Below are positions 1-8,159 of a stretch of DNA of 10,586 nucleotides, in pieces; position 1 is the stretch's first letter, and every line of letters begins with the position of its first letter. Source of the DNA: Thermoplasmata archaeon (GTDB lineage: Archaea > Thermoplasmatota > Thermoplasmata > Thermoplasmatales > Thermoplasmataceae). The notes under the pieces were generated by a model. It made no database searches and had not been told where the DNA came from. It saw only the letters and a program-made list of their open reading frames with translations. The stretch is taken from the NCBI GenBank assembly GCA_021845325.1, contig JAKBRR010000025.1:1-10586 (forward strand). The letters are read 5' to 3'. The position numbers and the translations under genes are program-made.

Positions 1-69
1 AATGGTGGCTTTCTTTTCAACAAGGACATCCGTCACCACCTGGTTCCAGAAATCGTAAGGTGCATTCAT
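1..69 (-). CDS. Possible N-terminal fragment of a minus-strand gene, cut by the window edge
   Basis: On the minus strand an ATG at 67-69 opens a frame that stays open for 23 codons to the left edge, beginning MNAPYDFWNQVV. A weak A/T-rich box lies about 30 bases upstream (around 95-106), where an archaeal promoter would sit. The short peptide resembles the first residues of AMP-forming acyl-CoA synthetases, which often start with a phrase like YNFW..VVD, but 23 residues cannot establish this. An open run of this length could also be chance. The call rests on the start-proximal position and the plausible peptide, so confidence is low. Confidence 0.3.
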   Translation of the reverse strand, partial: MNAPYDFWNQVVTDVLVEKKATI

Positions 70-671
70 TTCAGGTTAAGATTGATTCACTGGCAATACA
101 TTTACTTTTTTGTCCCTACTGTGAATAAGATACTCCTTGCATTGAAACTTGGTTTCGGGAAATATGACAGAAACAATCATCCACTCTGGTTCAGGAAAAT
201 ATGAGGGGATGTAAGATACTTAACCAGAAGCTTAGAATTTCTAGTATATTAGAGTTTACTTTAGTATTTACCTCATTGGGAAGGGAAACGCAGGATACAG
301 CCAAATCCAGCTTAATTTTTTATATTTTGTTGTCAGTTTTCTTGCAAATTCTCCCAAACAAACCTTAAGAAATTACAGAGACACATTAGTAGGAGAGATT
401 TGATTTTTGGTGGGGGGATAAATTGTGAATTTACATACATAGAGAAAAATAGAAACTCAGCCATGAAAACGTCTTTTCCTGAAAATCACAATTGAAAACA
501 TTCACCTGGCAATTGAACTTGAAGGTATTTGGCTTGAGGGGTTAGGGCGTCTCCTTACTACTGTTTATGAATGAGAATAGAACGCGGGTTTATCCCTATT
601 GTGTTCAGACAGGGTCATTATGATTGTAGATAAAGTAAGAATGATTTTTGACAATTTCTAAAAACCCATGA
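70..671. other. Intergenic stretch, no supported gene
   Basis: I find no convincing reading frame, RNA gene or repeat array here. The sequence is A/T-rich and broken by stops in all frames. Immediately to the right lies a probable transposase remnant, so this may be decayed mobile-element DNA. That is inference, since no conserved peptide can be read in it. Confidence 0.4.
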
Positions 672-961
672 AAACTAATTTGTGATAACGATTCATATAA
701 TTTAAAATCAGCCATATTACTAATTTCTCAGAGTAAACAAGATTCTCATATTTGCACGAAACTGGAGTTTATAGAAATCCTCTTTTCATGACTGAAAGTG
801 CTGTGTTTCTGTATATACTTGTCTCTCCGATTCTGGAATATGTCAATGTTTGGATGAAAATAATCCGCTCTTCCAACAGAATCTTATTACAAGCATCCCC
901 GCCCGTCTATGAGGCTCCACAGACAAATATCCTCCCGAGAATTAAGCCTCAATGCCAATAA
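672..961 (+). pseudogene. Probable decayed IS110-family transposase fragment with a frameshift
   Basis: One frame is open from 672 to 788 and reads NLKSAILLISQSKQDSHI before diverging. A second frame, open across 737-961, continues as HETGVYRNPLF then FLYILVSPILE. Joined by a one-base shift near 750, they give an order like the N-terminal DEDD domain of IS110-type transposases: a helix, then I(V)MExTGVYxxPLF, a beta strand and a V(N)P turn. The usual Glu is present in HETGVY. The later K-T-D-x-x-D block and the C-terminal domain are absent, so the element is dead. The match is by eye and short. It agrees with a defence island bordered by transposon debris. Confidence 0.35.
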
Positions 962-1072
962 CCATTGCTTGAATCCTTCAGGATTGGCATACTCAGGGTA
1001 TGAATCACCATCAATATCGAAAATGAGGGATTCGTCAAGGTTGTTTGATTCCTTACCGATATGAAATGTTAG
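887..1072 (-). pseudogene. Open stretch in frame with, and directly after, the stop of the membrane-protein gene
   Basis: After the TGA at 1073-1075, the same minus-strand frame stays open for 61 codons to a TAA at 887-889. It contains LIFDIDGDSYPEYANPEGF and then a helix-like QWLLALRL. The DIDGDSYPE run resembles an acidic calcium-loop motif. There is no ATG near its beginning. It could be the remains of a separate truncated gene, a former C-terminal extension now cut by a TGA, or chance. I cannot assign a family. The preceding protein already ends sensibly after its second membrane helix, which argues against obligatory read-through. Confidence 0.25.
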
Positions 1073-1732
1073 TCACATTGCACCTTTATGCTCAGAAATC
1101 AGAAATGCCACGAATGAAATTATTGCTGTTATTACTAAGGAGATACCGAATCCAACACCCCACCCATACTTTACACCCAATCCTACCGTAATGGCAATAA
1201 ATACGCTAATGACTTGCCAATAATGTGCTTTTAAGAATTTACTTGTATCAGAAGTATTGTAAACAGTCTTTATCTCTTTGTCTGTACGGTCATCGCTGTC
1301 CTTAGACACAGGAACACTACTATTGCAAGTTAAACACTTAAAATGGTCTGATTTCCAGGAATCATCGAAATGAAGTTCATGTTCAGTAATTATTCCGCAA
1401 GTGTCGCAATTGCGGTCTAATGTTGTTATATAAGGTTCAAAACTGAAGCTTTCAAAAACTTTTCCTAACAATTCTTCCTTAGTGGTTCCATTTCTTATGG
1501 CATGGTCACGTAATATTTGTCTCAAGTCATGCCTTCTTAAACTTGAAATAAGTCCATTTGCAATATCGTTAACACTATTATTCCTAATTTTATTCGAATT
1601 AAGGTACCTTTTAATTAACTCATCTTTACTCCCATTTGCACTTTCACCGATCTCCCTTAGGTCATTTTGTATCCATTCCTTGTAATAGTATCGACCCAGT
1701 ATTTCTTCAATAGTCAGCGTTGATTTTACCAT
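1073..1732 (-). CDS. SAP-like / zinc-ribbon protein with two C-terminal membrane helices
   Basis: The product is about 219 residues. N-terminal residues ~5-48 look like a SAP-type helix-extended-helix domain (ending in the GSKDELIKRYL pattern), and residues ~60-98 look like a second copy (DLRQILRDH..GTTKEELLGKVF). SAP domains usually bind DNA. Cysteine pairs at 109/112 (CDTC) and 133/136 (CLTC) form a probable zinc ribbon. Two hydrophobic helices follow at ~171-189 and ~192-213 with a short tail, so the N-terminal part would face the cytoplasm from the membrane. No known catalytic motif is visible. It is the last gene of the AbiV/Type IIG operon, beginning about 25 bases after the methylase stop. 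I chose ATG at 1730-1732; an in-frame TTG at 1739-1741 would add three residues. A role as membrane-tethered sensor or effector is inference; I do not recognise a named family for the whole protein. Confidence 0.82.
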   Translation of the reverse strand: MVKSTLTIEEILGRYYYKEWIQNDLREIGESANGSKDELIKRYLNSNKIRNNSVNDIANGLISSLRRHDLRQILRDHAIRNGTTKEELLGKVFESFSFEPYITTLDRNCDTCGIITEHELHFDDSWKSDHFKCLTCNSSVPVSKDSDDRTDKEIKTVYNTSDTSKFLKAHYWQVISVFIAITVGLGVKYGWGVGFGISLVITAIISFVAFLISEHKGAM

Positions 1733-1756
1733 TCCTAACAAAGTCCTTAATCGTCC

Positions 1757-4702
1757 TCATTTCGCTTCAAGGAAATTCTCTAGGGTTTGAATTTCGCTGT
1801 TACTTAGATTGTATGCCTTGTAAGCTATGCTATTTAGTTTCTGCTCATTCAGCTTAATTTCATCTCTAATTCTGTTGTTTAAGTCTGTTTCTACATTTTT
1901 ATTTAATGTCAAAGTCTTGTGTAATTCAACCAGCTTTTTGCCTATTTGACTTAACTCATTTTCTTCGGAAAGAACAGATTCCTCAATTGGCAATTGCTCA
2001 ATAAATCTTCTACCATATGAGAAATATCCGCCCCTGAATGGTGTGCTTATATTCTTTAGATAAAATTCAAGGACTTTTGAATTAAGTAACGCAAGGATGC
2101 AATAGTGACGGTCTTTGTATTCTTCCTTTAGAACGATGCCGTATCCTCCAGCATTTCCACCGCCAACAAAGTAATACTCTCCTTTATCATCCAAAGCAAA
2201 AGTATTGCTTGACGCAAGAACCTGAGTGATGATTTTAGGTTGTTCGAATTTCTCTATATTTTGTAATCGTCCAAATTGATTCCAATTTTCCACACTCACA
2301 AAACGGTTATTTTCCCTTCCCTTGAGTTCCTTTTCGTAATGTTTGAAATATTCATAGGTAAGGGGATAATCTTTCTCAATCTCAGAAAGTGGAATCAAAG
2401 AAGCTTTACCATTTTTGACCAAATATGGATACACAACATAGTAACCATTCCATTCGACAGACCATTTCTTGATGTCTTTGCCCTTTAATAGTTTCTTAAG
2501 TATACGTCTTTCGATGGCAAATTCGCGGTTATCGGCGAGGTTCATTATTCTTGCCGATTCTTTTGTTTCTGAAATGACCTTTACAAAGTACACGCTGTCT
2601 GAACCGGTAACAAGCCCCTGAAAAATATTCTTACAAATCGTACCAAGCTCTTGATACTTCTCCTTGAGTTTTTTCATTAGACTGCTTACCTTATTATTGG
2701 ATAGAATCCATGATTCGTTCTGAATAGGATTTGGCAAATGATATTTCTGGAATATCTCACTATTTGAAACTTCTTGCAAAGTGAAATTTTCCTTTAATTT
2801 AGGATACAGGTACTCAAACTCTTCATTTTCTGAGTTCCTCAGAAACAGTAAGCAGGTGTAGTTTGTTGCATCGTCAAATATCTGAATATCTTTAAAATCC
2901 ACAAATTTATGCATGGTTTTAGTTTCTGCTATTAAGTTTCTTAAACCCATTCCGTAATCGGCATTGATAAACTTTGATGGAATTATAAAGCCGAGATTGC
3001 CATTTTTTCTCAGCAATTTAAGAGATTTCTCAACGAATAACAGGTAAATGTCATAGTTTTTAAAGGCAGATTTGAAAGTATCATTAAAGTGTTTAATTTC
3101 CTTACTATCAAGATTCTGTATTCTAACGTAAGGCGGATTCCCAATCACAATATCAAATCCTCCTTCTTTCATAATCTCAGGAAATTCGTCTTCCCATTTG
3201 AAAGCCTTATCAGAAACAGACTTATCGTCAATCAAGCTGTTTCCAATCTTTATGTTGCCTTGTAGCAAAGGCAATCTCTGTTTTCTCTCGGATATCTGCA
3301 ATAATAGATTCAACTGAGCTATTTCTACGGCTTTGGGATCAAGGTCTATACCAAATACGTTGTTTTTCAGGATTTCAACTTTCCTTGAATAGAATTGATG
3401 CTCACCTTCCACATCCAATCGTGCATTCTCTAAGCCTTCTTGCTTTGTCCAATATTCTTCAAGTTCTTTGTAAGCCTTTATTAAAAAGCTTCCAGAACCA
3501 CAAGCCGGATCAAGTATCCTCACTTTACGGATTTCATCAGGCGTATGGGTGTTGACATATTCACCAACTGTATTCTTGACAATGTAATCAACAATGTAAG
3601 AAGGCGTATAGTAGATTCCCTGTTCTTTCCTGTGGGTTTTAGACTCCTCTAACTTCGCCCTCTTAGGCGTCTTCTTCAAGATGTTGCCAAGGTATTGTTC
3701 ATAAATGCTCCCCAATACATCGGATTCAATCAGCGAGAAATCGTATCTGTATGAGTTATCCTTCGAGTGATTAAGACTCTCTATTACCTCAAGAAGCGTT
3801 TCATCGTCAACAGTAAGGTCATCGCATAGATGCTTTGCGAAGAGCTTGCTATTATAGCTCTCATCGTAGTTCTTGTAAACCCTTGATATTTCTCTTATGA
3901 GATTTCCCCTCCCTCTGTTAGACCATTCTCTTGCATTGGATTGGAGTTGATTTTCCTCAAGACCACGATCCTCAGCATTGCGAATAAAAATCAATCTATC
4001 CAATGTTCTTTGAACCGATTCGTCAAGATCGTCCTCTGTCAGGCGTTTATCTTGATTGTTTGCAGTTATGCTCTTTGAAAGAATTTCCCTGAAATGAATC
4101 ATATCCTCTAGAAGTTGCTTGTCTATTGGTTTCTTGAATTGCTTTTTTCCATATCTAGAGCCTAATTTATCAAGGTCTCCGTTCTCGAAGGACTGTTTAG
4201 AGAAATACGCAAATCGTTCATCAGATAGAAAATCGCTTGGATGCAGGACAAAGAATACGCTGTTCGCAAAATTACTTTCTCTGACATCGGCATTGATTAC
4301 TGCCAAGGTCTCAAAATTGGTAAGGATAGCCCAAGAACATGATTTCAGCCATGAATAATCGATTGCTTGGGTAACGTATTTCCTGTTTGTATGGATATAT
4401 TCCTCTCTAAGCGATTTGGCTTCAAGGAAAAACTTTTGGATACCGTTTATTCTGAATCCGTAATCAACTCGCTTCTTCGATATTGTTTCCTCAGCACTTA
4501 TAGAATCATTTTTCTTTCCTCTATTGTATACATTCCAACCCAACGCTTCAAACAAAGGCAATATGAAATCTTTTTTTGTGGTTTCCTCGTTGTACTTTTT
4601 TATTTCACCAGATTTCTTGATCTGGTCATATTTTGATATGAGCTCGATTATTCTTTCGAAATTGATGTTGTAGGCATCATCTGACTTATTCGGTTCGGTC
4701 AT
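1757..4702 (-). CDS. Type IIG restriction-modification enzyme (Eco57I-like nuclease-methyltransferase-specificity fusion)
   Basis: This 981-residue protein combines cleavage, methylation and target recognition in one chain. Residues ~40-130 form an HsdR_N-like PD-(D/E)XK nuclease with Asp80 (RVDYGF) and Glu94-Ala-Lys96 (FFLEAKSL). A helical linker follows, then the QGIYYTP block (361-367) typical of this group. The N6-adenine methylase has SAM-binding motif [11 protein letters not shown] (398-407), the [15 protein letters not shown] segment (~449-463) and catalytic NPPY (522-525). Residues ~685-905 resemble the TaqI-C/Eco57I specificity region, and a coiled tail ends the chain. The length fits Eco57I-type enzymes, and all catalytic residues I can check are present. 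Its ATG overlaps the AbiV stop by ATGA, implying coupled translation. Such enzymes methylate host sites and cut unmodified DNA near them; the recognition site cannot be read from the sequence. Confidence 0.93.
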   Translation of the reverse strand: MTEPNKSDDAYNINFERIIELISKYDQIKKSGEIKKYNEETTKKDFILPLFEALGWNVYNRGKKNDSISAEETISKKRVDYGFRINGIQKFFLEAKSLREEYIHTNRKYVTQAIDYSWLKSCSWAILTNFETLAVINADVRESNFANSVFFVLHPSDFLSDERFAYFSKQSFENGDLDKLGSRYGKKQFKKPIDKQLLEDMIHFREILSKSITANNQDKRLTEDDLDESVQRTLDRLIFIRNAEDRGLEENQLQSNAREWSNRGRGNLIREISRVYKNYDESYNSKLFAKHLCDDLTVDDETLLEVIESLNHSKDNSYRYDFSLIESDVLGSIYEQYLGNILKKTPKRAKLEESKTHRKEQGIYYTPSYIVDYIVKNTVGEYVNTHTPDEIRKVRILDPACGSGSFLIKAYKELEEYWTKQEGLENARLDVEGEHQFYSRKVEILKNNVFGIDLDPKAVEIAQLNLLLQISERKQRLPLLQGNIKIGNSLIDDKSVSDKAFKWEDEFPEIMKEGGFDIVIGNPPYVRIQNLDSKEIKHFNDTFKSAFKNYDIYLLFVEKSLKLLRKNGNLGFIIPSKFINADYGMGLRNLIAETKTMHKFVDFKDIQIFDDATNYTCLLFLRNSENEEFEYLYPKLKENFTLQEVSNSEIFQKYHLPNPIQNESWILSNNKVSSLMKKLKEKYQELGTICKNIFQGLVTGSDSVYFVKVISETKESARIMNLADNREFAIERRILKKLLKGKDIKKWSVEWNGYYVVYPYLVKNGKASLIPLSEIEKDYPLTYEYFKHYEKELKGRENNRFVSVENWNQFGRLQNIEKFEQPKIITQVLASSNTFALDDKGEYYFVGGGNAGGYGIVLKEEYKDRHYCILALLNSKVLEFYLKNISTPFRGGYFSYGRRFIEQLPIEESVLSEENELSQIGKKLVELHKTLTLNKNVETDLNNRIRDEIKLNEQKLNSIAYKAYNLSNSEIQTLENFLEAK

Positions 4703-5475
4703 CTGTTCACTTTCCCTTTTTTAGTCTTCCCTAAAACTATAAACAGCAAACTTACTTCATTTTTCGCCATCCCTATTAGCAAAGCTAACAGGTTTTCTAG
4801 AGTTTCAGTTTCGAAGCTTCTTGCACTTGGGTAAATATAAACATCCTTTTCAACGTGTAAATACAGTCCATATTCTTTGAGATTCACAATATAACTAAGT
4901 TGTTCATCATCCACGTCAAGTATTTCATCTATGAGTTTGTCAGCTTCTTTCGTATCCATCGATTTATTTTTGGATATATATCTTCCAAGAATTTCCCGCT
5001 TTAATTTGCCTCTATCAGAGCTATTTCGTAGTAATGGAAGTTGAATTTCGCGAATGTACTTTATAAATTTTGAGAGAAACCTAATCTTTGCACCGTGGTC
5101 TGCGAAAGAGTTTGTGTCAAAAGGAACCAAAAAGTATGCTGGGTCTACGTCATCAAAAAAATCTGTGATTACACTACCAAGTTTTCCAATATTTTCGTTA
5201 TAGCTATTTATACTGATATGTGCCGATCGTAAGAACGTTTTCATGAGGCCTGGTCTTTTATCGAACAAATTTTTCTCGTACCCAAGAAGTATCCCCCAAG
5301 TTTTTGCAATTTCTTCAAGGCCGATTTCCAAAAGAGCTACCTTTGTTGGAATACTAACTTGTTGAGAATCGCTGAATAATCTCTCAGCGTTTTGAAGTGC
5401 CAGCTGAACGCCTTCTAAAGTAATCGGCAGTTTGCCAACTACATTAACCTTTAATATATTGGATTTAACGGTCAC
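4699..5475 (-). CDS. AbiV-family abortive infection protein
   Basis: The product is 258 residues. The N-terminal region shows the AbiV signature: [19 protein letters not shown] (16-34), then a helical stretch containing [17 protein letters not shown] (47-63). A central DHGAKIRFL segment (126-134) and the late [21 protein letters not shown] segment (198-219) match the family layout, where a GLYV(D)-type strand is common. AbiV was first described as a lactococcal abortive-infection protein that stops phage multiplication by blocking phage translation; action by the same mechanism here is inference. No membrane segment is evident. Start: GTG at 5473-5475 is the only usable start between the upstream in-frame stop and the conserved region. 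Its stop overlaps the Type IIG start by ATGA, and its start overlaps a tiny upstream ORF by GTGA. Confidence 0.82.
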   Translation of the reverse strand: MTVKSNILKVNVVGKLPITLEGVQLALQNAERLFSDSQQVSIPTKVALLEIGLEEIAKTWGILLGYEKNLFDKRPGLMKTFLRSAHISINSYNENIGKLGSVITDFFDDVDPAYFLVPFDTNSFADHGAKIRFLSKFIKYIREIQLPLLRNSSDRGKLKREILGRYISKNKSMDTKEADKLIDEILDVDDEQLSYIVNLKEYGLYLHVEKDVYIYPSARSFETETLENLLALLIGMAKNEVSLLFIVLGKTKKGKVNR

Positions 5476-5570
5476 TCGATTTTCACCCTTGTCTTGTCAT
5501 AGACTTTAATCGGATTTCTCTCTTTAATTTTCCTTCGCTGACACCACAAGGTTGTTTTGTTGTTTTTCAT
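5472..5570 (-). CDS. Possible tiny basic ORF coupled to abiV
   Basis: An ATG at 5568-5570 gives a 32-residue peptide beginning MKNNKTTLWCQRRKIKERN and ending KIE, with 13 Lys or Arg. Its TGA overlaps the AbiV GTG start by GTGA, the same kind of coupling seen between AbiV and the Type IIG gene. An in-frame TTG six codons... upstream of LGYDF has a GGTG about eight bases before it and could be the real start. It could be a small leader gene that feeds ribosomes to AbiV, or the tail of the decayed frame just upstream. No family is recognised. Confidence 0.3.
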   Translation of the reverse strand: MKNNKTTLWCQRRKIKERNPIKVYDKTRVKIE

Positions 5571-5574
5571 GAAG

Positions 5575-5846
5575 TCGTATCCCAATCAACGCACCAGAAT
5601 GCTACAGGTTCGACTAAGGATTGGTAACGATATAAATTCACCATGATCCACCAACTTCTGCATCTTTTGTAAGATCGACTCATACTGAATGTAGATTTCT
5701 TACCGTTTGATACAATAAGAAGAGCACTATGCACCTCTGCCTAGAGAATCCCTGTATAAGAACGCATCATCGATTCCCATGACAACCTAACTCGTTGGTC
5801 TATCCATGAATCCAGATCCATTGATTCTTTTTTTATTTTCCTCCAT
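5575..5846 (-). pseudogene. Possible decayed gene upstream of the defence operon
   Basis: The minus strand here carries fragments of open frame broken by in-frame stops. One frame starts with MEENKKRINGSGFMDRPT at 5846, preceded by a GAGGTA ribosome-site-like run, then stops. Later in the same frame is a 36-codon open stretch containing YESILQKMQKLVDHGEFISL. A second frame holds MDLDSWIDQRVRLSWESMM and, after one stop, AEVHSALLIVSNGKKSTFS. Together they look like the wreck of one protein of roughly 100-130 residues carrying stops and frameshifts, but I recognise no family and chance cannot be excluded. Confidence 0.25.
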
Positions 5847-5859
5847 TTTTTACCTCTTC

Positions 5860-5866
5860 TTTATAT
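5860..5866 (-). promoter_or_regulatory. Possible TATA box for the minus-strand defence operon
   Basis: The minus strand reads ATATAAAG here. An archaeal start site about 25 bases downstream would fall near 5838, just before the degenerate reading frames that precede abiV. A second candidate, ATTTATAT on the minus strand at 5630-5637, lies closer to abiV. Neither can be chosen over the other from sequence alone. Confidence 0.3.
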
Positions 5867-5883
5867 GCTATTTTAATTCAATG

Positions 5884-5902
5884 AAACCATTGCGATTGGT
5901 TT
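5884..5902. promoter_or_regulatory. Short inverted repeat between the divergent defence genes
   Basis: AAACCA (5884-5889) and TGGTTT (5897-5902) are perfect six-base arms separated by seven bases. The position, between the minus-strand operon and the plus-strand GmrSD-like gene, suits an operator. Arms this short can occur by chance, and no regulator gene is in the window. Confidence 0.2.
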
Positions 5903-5928
5903 AAGGTATTTTCTGGAGAGAGGTAGTA

Positions 5929-6062
5929 ATGACAATGGATAAAGCCTTTCGGGGTTATAAACTCCCTATTGAAAGCATCCTATCCGGGCGATGAATGCAG
6001 GAAGGGATATCCATGCTGCTCCACGAGGAATAATCTTCAAGATCAACTTTGCGCATCCGTGA
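5929..6062 (+). other. Two tiny overlapping ORFs, possibly a decayed gene
   Basis: An ATG at 5929 follows a good ribosome site (gagaggtag, about five bases away) and encodes 21 residues, MTMDKAFRGYKLPIESILSG plus Arg. Its TGA overlaps the ATG of a second 23-residue ORF (5991-6062, MNAGRDIHAAPRGIIFKINF...) by ATGA. A third frame is open from 5969 to 6253 but begins with TTG and overlaps the GmrSD-like start. The good ribosome site and coupled overlap are suggestive, but the pieces are too short to call genes; a frameshifted remnant is equally likely. No family is recognised. Confidence 0.22.
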
Positions 6063-6121
6063 CCACGCATGAAATCATACTTGACTTAAAGAATATGCAA
6101 GATCACGTAATATTAGGTAGA

Positions 6122-6131
6122 TTTATAAATA
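6122..6131 (+). promoter_or_regulatory. TATA box of the GmrSD-like gene
   Basis: The run tttataaata is a near-consensus archaeal TATA box. Transcription would be expected to start about 25 bases downstream, near 6152, leaving roughly ten bases before the ATG at 6162. This supports both that start codon and transcription of the gene independent of the upstream fragments. Confidence 0.6.
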
Positions 6132-6161
6132 CTCTAAAAAGACAAAGTATACAAGTAGCGA

Positions 6162-8159
6162 ATGGCAAAATTATTATTTATCAACAAACATTTCTTCCTA
6201 AATATTTGGGGTTGCAGGACTTTGGTTTTCAACGGCTTAAATTCTTTGAATAAATTGTTTTACGAGAGGCTAATGAGAATACCTGATTATCAAAGAGGGT
6301 ATACCTGGGGAGAAGATCAGTTAAATGATTTTTGGAAAGACCTGATTAACTTAAAGCTTGGTAGGTCTCACTACATAGGTGTTTTAACCATAGAAAAAGT
6401 TGAAAAGACGAGGTACACAAATTGGGAAGATGATATCTGGGCCATTGAGGAGAAGTCATATTCGCCCTTCTATGTTGTTGACGGTCAACAAAGGTTACTA
6501 ACAAGTATAATCATAATCCAAACAATTATCGAGAACCTTAAAGATGGAGAAGTTCTGAACTATGATACTAAAGAAGAAATCATCAAGAAGTATCTCTATC
6601 TTAAAAGACCAGGTGACTCGGTATCAAAGACTTTTTTGTTCGGTTATGAGAAAGATGATCCTAGCTTTGAATACTTCAAAACTAAAATTCTCGGCCAACT
6701 TTCTAACTCCAATGCAGAAATAGAGACCCTCTATACTTCTAATCTTCTGGCTGCGAAGATTTTCTTTGCGAAGAAAGTTAAAGTAATGAAAAAAGAAGAA
6801 GTCGAAGCCATTTACAAAAAGTTGACCCAGTCCTTAAAATTCAATGTTTATGAAATTGAAGATGACATAGATGTTTCAATAGCGTTTGAAACAATGAACA
6901 ATCGCGGAAAGAAACTTAGTAACCTAGAGTTGTTAAAGAATAGATTAATTTATTTATCCACCGCGATGGAGGGAAGTCAAGTGGAAAACCAGAGACTAAG
7001 GTCCAATATCAACGATGCATGGAAGCAAATTTATAGATACCTTGGGGCAAAGAAAGAAAAGCCTCTTGACGACGACGAATTTCTTAATGACCATTGGAAA
7101 ATGTACTTTCCATACTCCAGAAAATCGTCAGAGCAGTACAAATTATACTTATTGAATGAGCATTTTACAATTGACAATGTCCTAAATAAAAAAGTCACAG
7201 TTCAGACTATTCAGAAATATATTGATAGTTTGCAAGAAAGCATAGCAATTTGGTATAAGATTCAAAATCCTGAGGAAATTCTATATAGTTTCAAAATAAA
7301 AGAAATGATTCTGAAATTGGAAAGAATCGGATTCACATCTTTCAAACCGCTCTTGATGGCCGTATTATTGAGAAATAGGGAGACGGAACCAAATAAAACC
7401 GTCCTCTTATTGCAAGGTATTGAAAGATTTATTTTTCTAGTAATAAAATTATCACGGAAAAATTCCAGTATAGGCGATAGCTCATTCTACGCACTGGCAA
7501 GAAATATTTATTTTTTGAAAGAAAACCTTGATTGTGCTCTTAAGTACGTGGATCTGTGGATTTCTGGCGGAATAGATTGTAAGGGAGTAAAACATGAAGC
7601 CTACTTTAATTTAGAAATTTTCAAAACTTACTTGAGGGATAGTTTTAAAAACAAGAGAGGAGGTTTTGCTGGTTGGAGTGGAATAAGGTATTTTTTGTTC
7701 GAGTACGAAAACTTCTTAATGGAGAAATCTGGAAATGGCAATCCTAAAGTTAGTTGGGATGAATTTGTTAATGAAAAGAAAGGTCATTCAACTATTGAGC
7801 ATATCTTTCCACAAAACTCTAGGGAACATTGTTGGATAGATAAATTCAAAGATTACAATAGCCAGTACAGGTATAACTTGTGTAATTCATTGGGGAACCT
7901 ATTGGCGCTTTCAAGAGGAAAGAACTCGTCTTTACAGGATTTTTGTTACTTAAGGAAAAGGAAAGACGACGAAGGGAATATGGGTTACTTTAACGGTTCA
8001 TTTAGTGAAATAGAAGTTGCTGAAAATTACGATGATTGGGGTGAGGAACAAATTAAAGAACGGGGCTTAAAACTCTTGGAGTTTATGGAGAATCATTGGA
8101 GTATCTCATTTGGACCTATCGATGAAAAAATCAAGACATTAAACCTTGACCAAGGATAG
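6162..8159 (+). CDS. GmrSD-like DUF262/DUF1524 Type IV restriction protein
   Basis: The 665-residue product has the two domains of GmrSD-type proteins in order. The DUF262 (GmrS-like, nucleotide-binding) part shows IPDYQRGYTW (40-49), HYIGVLTI (70-77), FYVVDGQQRLL (103-113) and FETMNNRGKKLSNLELLKN (242-260). The DUF1524 (GmrD-like, His-Me finger nuclease) part shows HSTIEHIFPQN (542-552) and NSLGNLLALSRGKNSSLQD (575-593). GmrSD cleaves DNA with glucosylated hydroxymethylcytosine; relatives such as BrxU and SspE use the same fold against other modified DNA, so the substrate here is unknown. Key DGQQR and HxxxEH residues are intact. The gene diverges from the Type IIG operon. ATG 6162 is favoured by the TATA box; the first ~25 residues are atypical, and a TTG at 6222 is an alternative start closer to the conserved region. 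Confidence 0.9.
   Translation: MAKLLFINKHFFLNIWGCRTLVFNGLNSLNKLFYERLMRIPDYQRGYTWGEDQLNDFWKDLINLKLGRSHYIGVLTIEKVEKTRYTNWEDDIWAIEEKSYSPFYVVDGQQRLLTSIIIIQTIIENLKDGEVLNYDTKEEIIKKYLYLKRPGDSVSKTFLFGYEKDDPSFEYFKTKILGQLSNSNAEIETLYTSNLLAAKIFFAKKVKVMKKEEVEAIYKKLTQSLKFNVYEIEDDIDVSIAFETMNNRGKKLSNLELLKNRLIYLSTAMEGSQVENQRLRSNINDAWKQIYRYLGAKKEKPLDDDEFLNDHWKMYFPYSRKSSEQYKLYLLNEHFTIDNVLNKKVTVQTIQKYIDSLQESIAIWYKIQNPEEILYSFKIKEMILKLERIGFTSFKPLLMAVLLRNRETEPNKTVLLLQGIERFIFLVIKLSRKNSSIGDSSFYALARNIYFLKENLDCALKYVDLWISGGIDCKGVKHEAYFNLEIFKTYLRDSFKNKRGGFAGWSGIRYFLFEYENFLMEKSGNGNPKVSWDEFVNEKKGHSTIEHIFPQNSREHCWIDKFKDYNSQYRYNLCNSLGNLLALSRGKNSSLQDFCYLRKRKDDEGNMGYFNGSFSEIEVAENYDDWGEEQIKERGLKLLEFMENHWSISFGPIDEKIKTLNLDQG

Noticed and set aside
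70..671. CRISPR array, tRNA or structured RNA in the left intergenic region
   Set aside because: Only loose similarity between ttcgggaaatatga (~152-168) and ttcaggaaaatatga (~190-205); no regular repeat spacing and no cloverleaf could be drawn.
752..961. Independent 69-residue gene starting at TTG 752
   Set aside because: It reads better as the continuation of a frameshifted transposase domain than as a complete small protein.
1482..1685. Plus-strand ORF opposite the membrane-protein gene
   Set aside because: It is antisense to the SAP-like region and has no start signal or motif.
4119..4636. Two plus-strand ORFs opposite the Type IIG gene
   Set aside because: They lie opposite the nuclease domain, whose catalytic residues are in the minus frame; the plus peptides show no motif.
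1757..4702. BREX PglX methylase
   Set aside because: The chain has an N-terminal PD-(D/E)XK nuclease (Asp80, Glu94, Lys96), and no brxC, pglZ or brxL-like neighbour is present, so a Type IIG enzyme fits better.
5969..6253. A 94-residue gene starting at TTG 5969
   Set aside because: It begins with TTG lacking a ribosome site, overlaps the GmrSD-like gene by about 90 bases, and shows no conserved motif.
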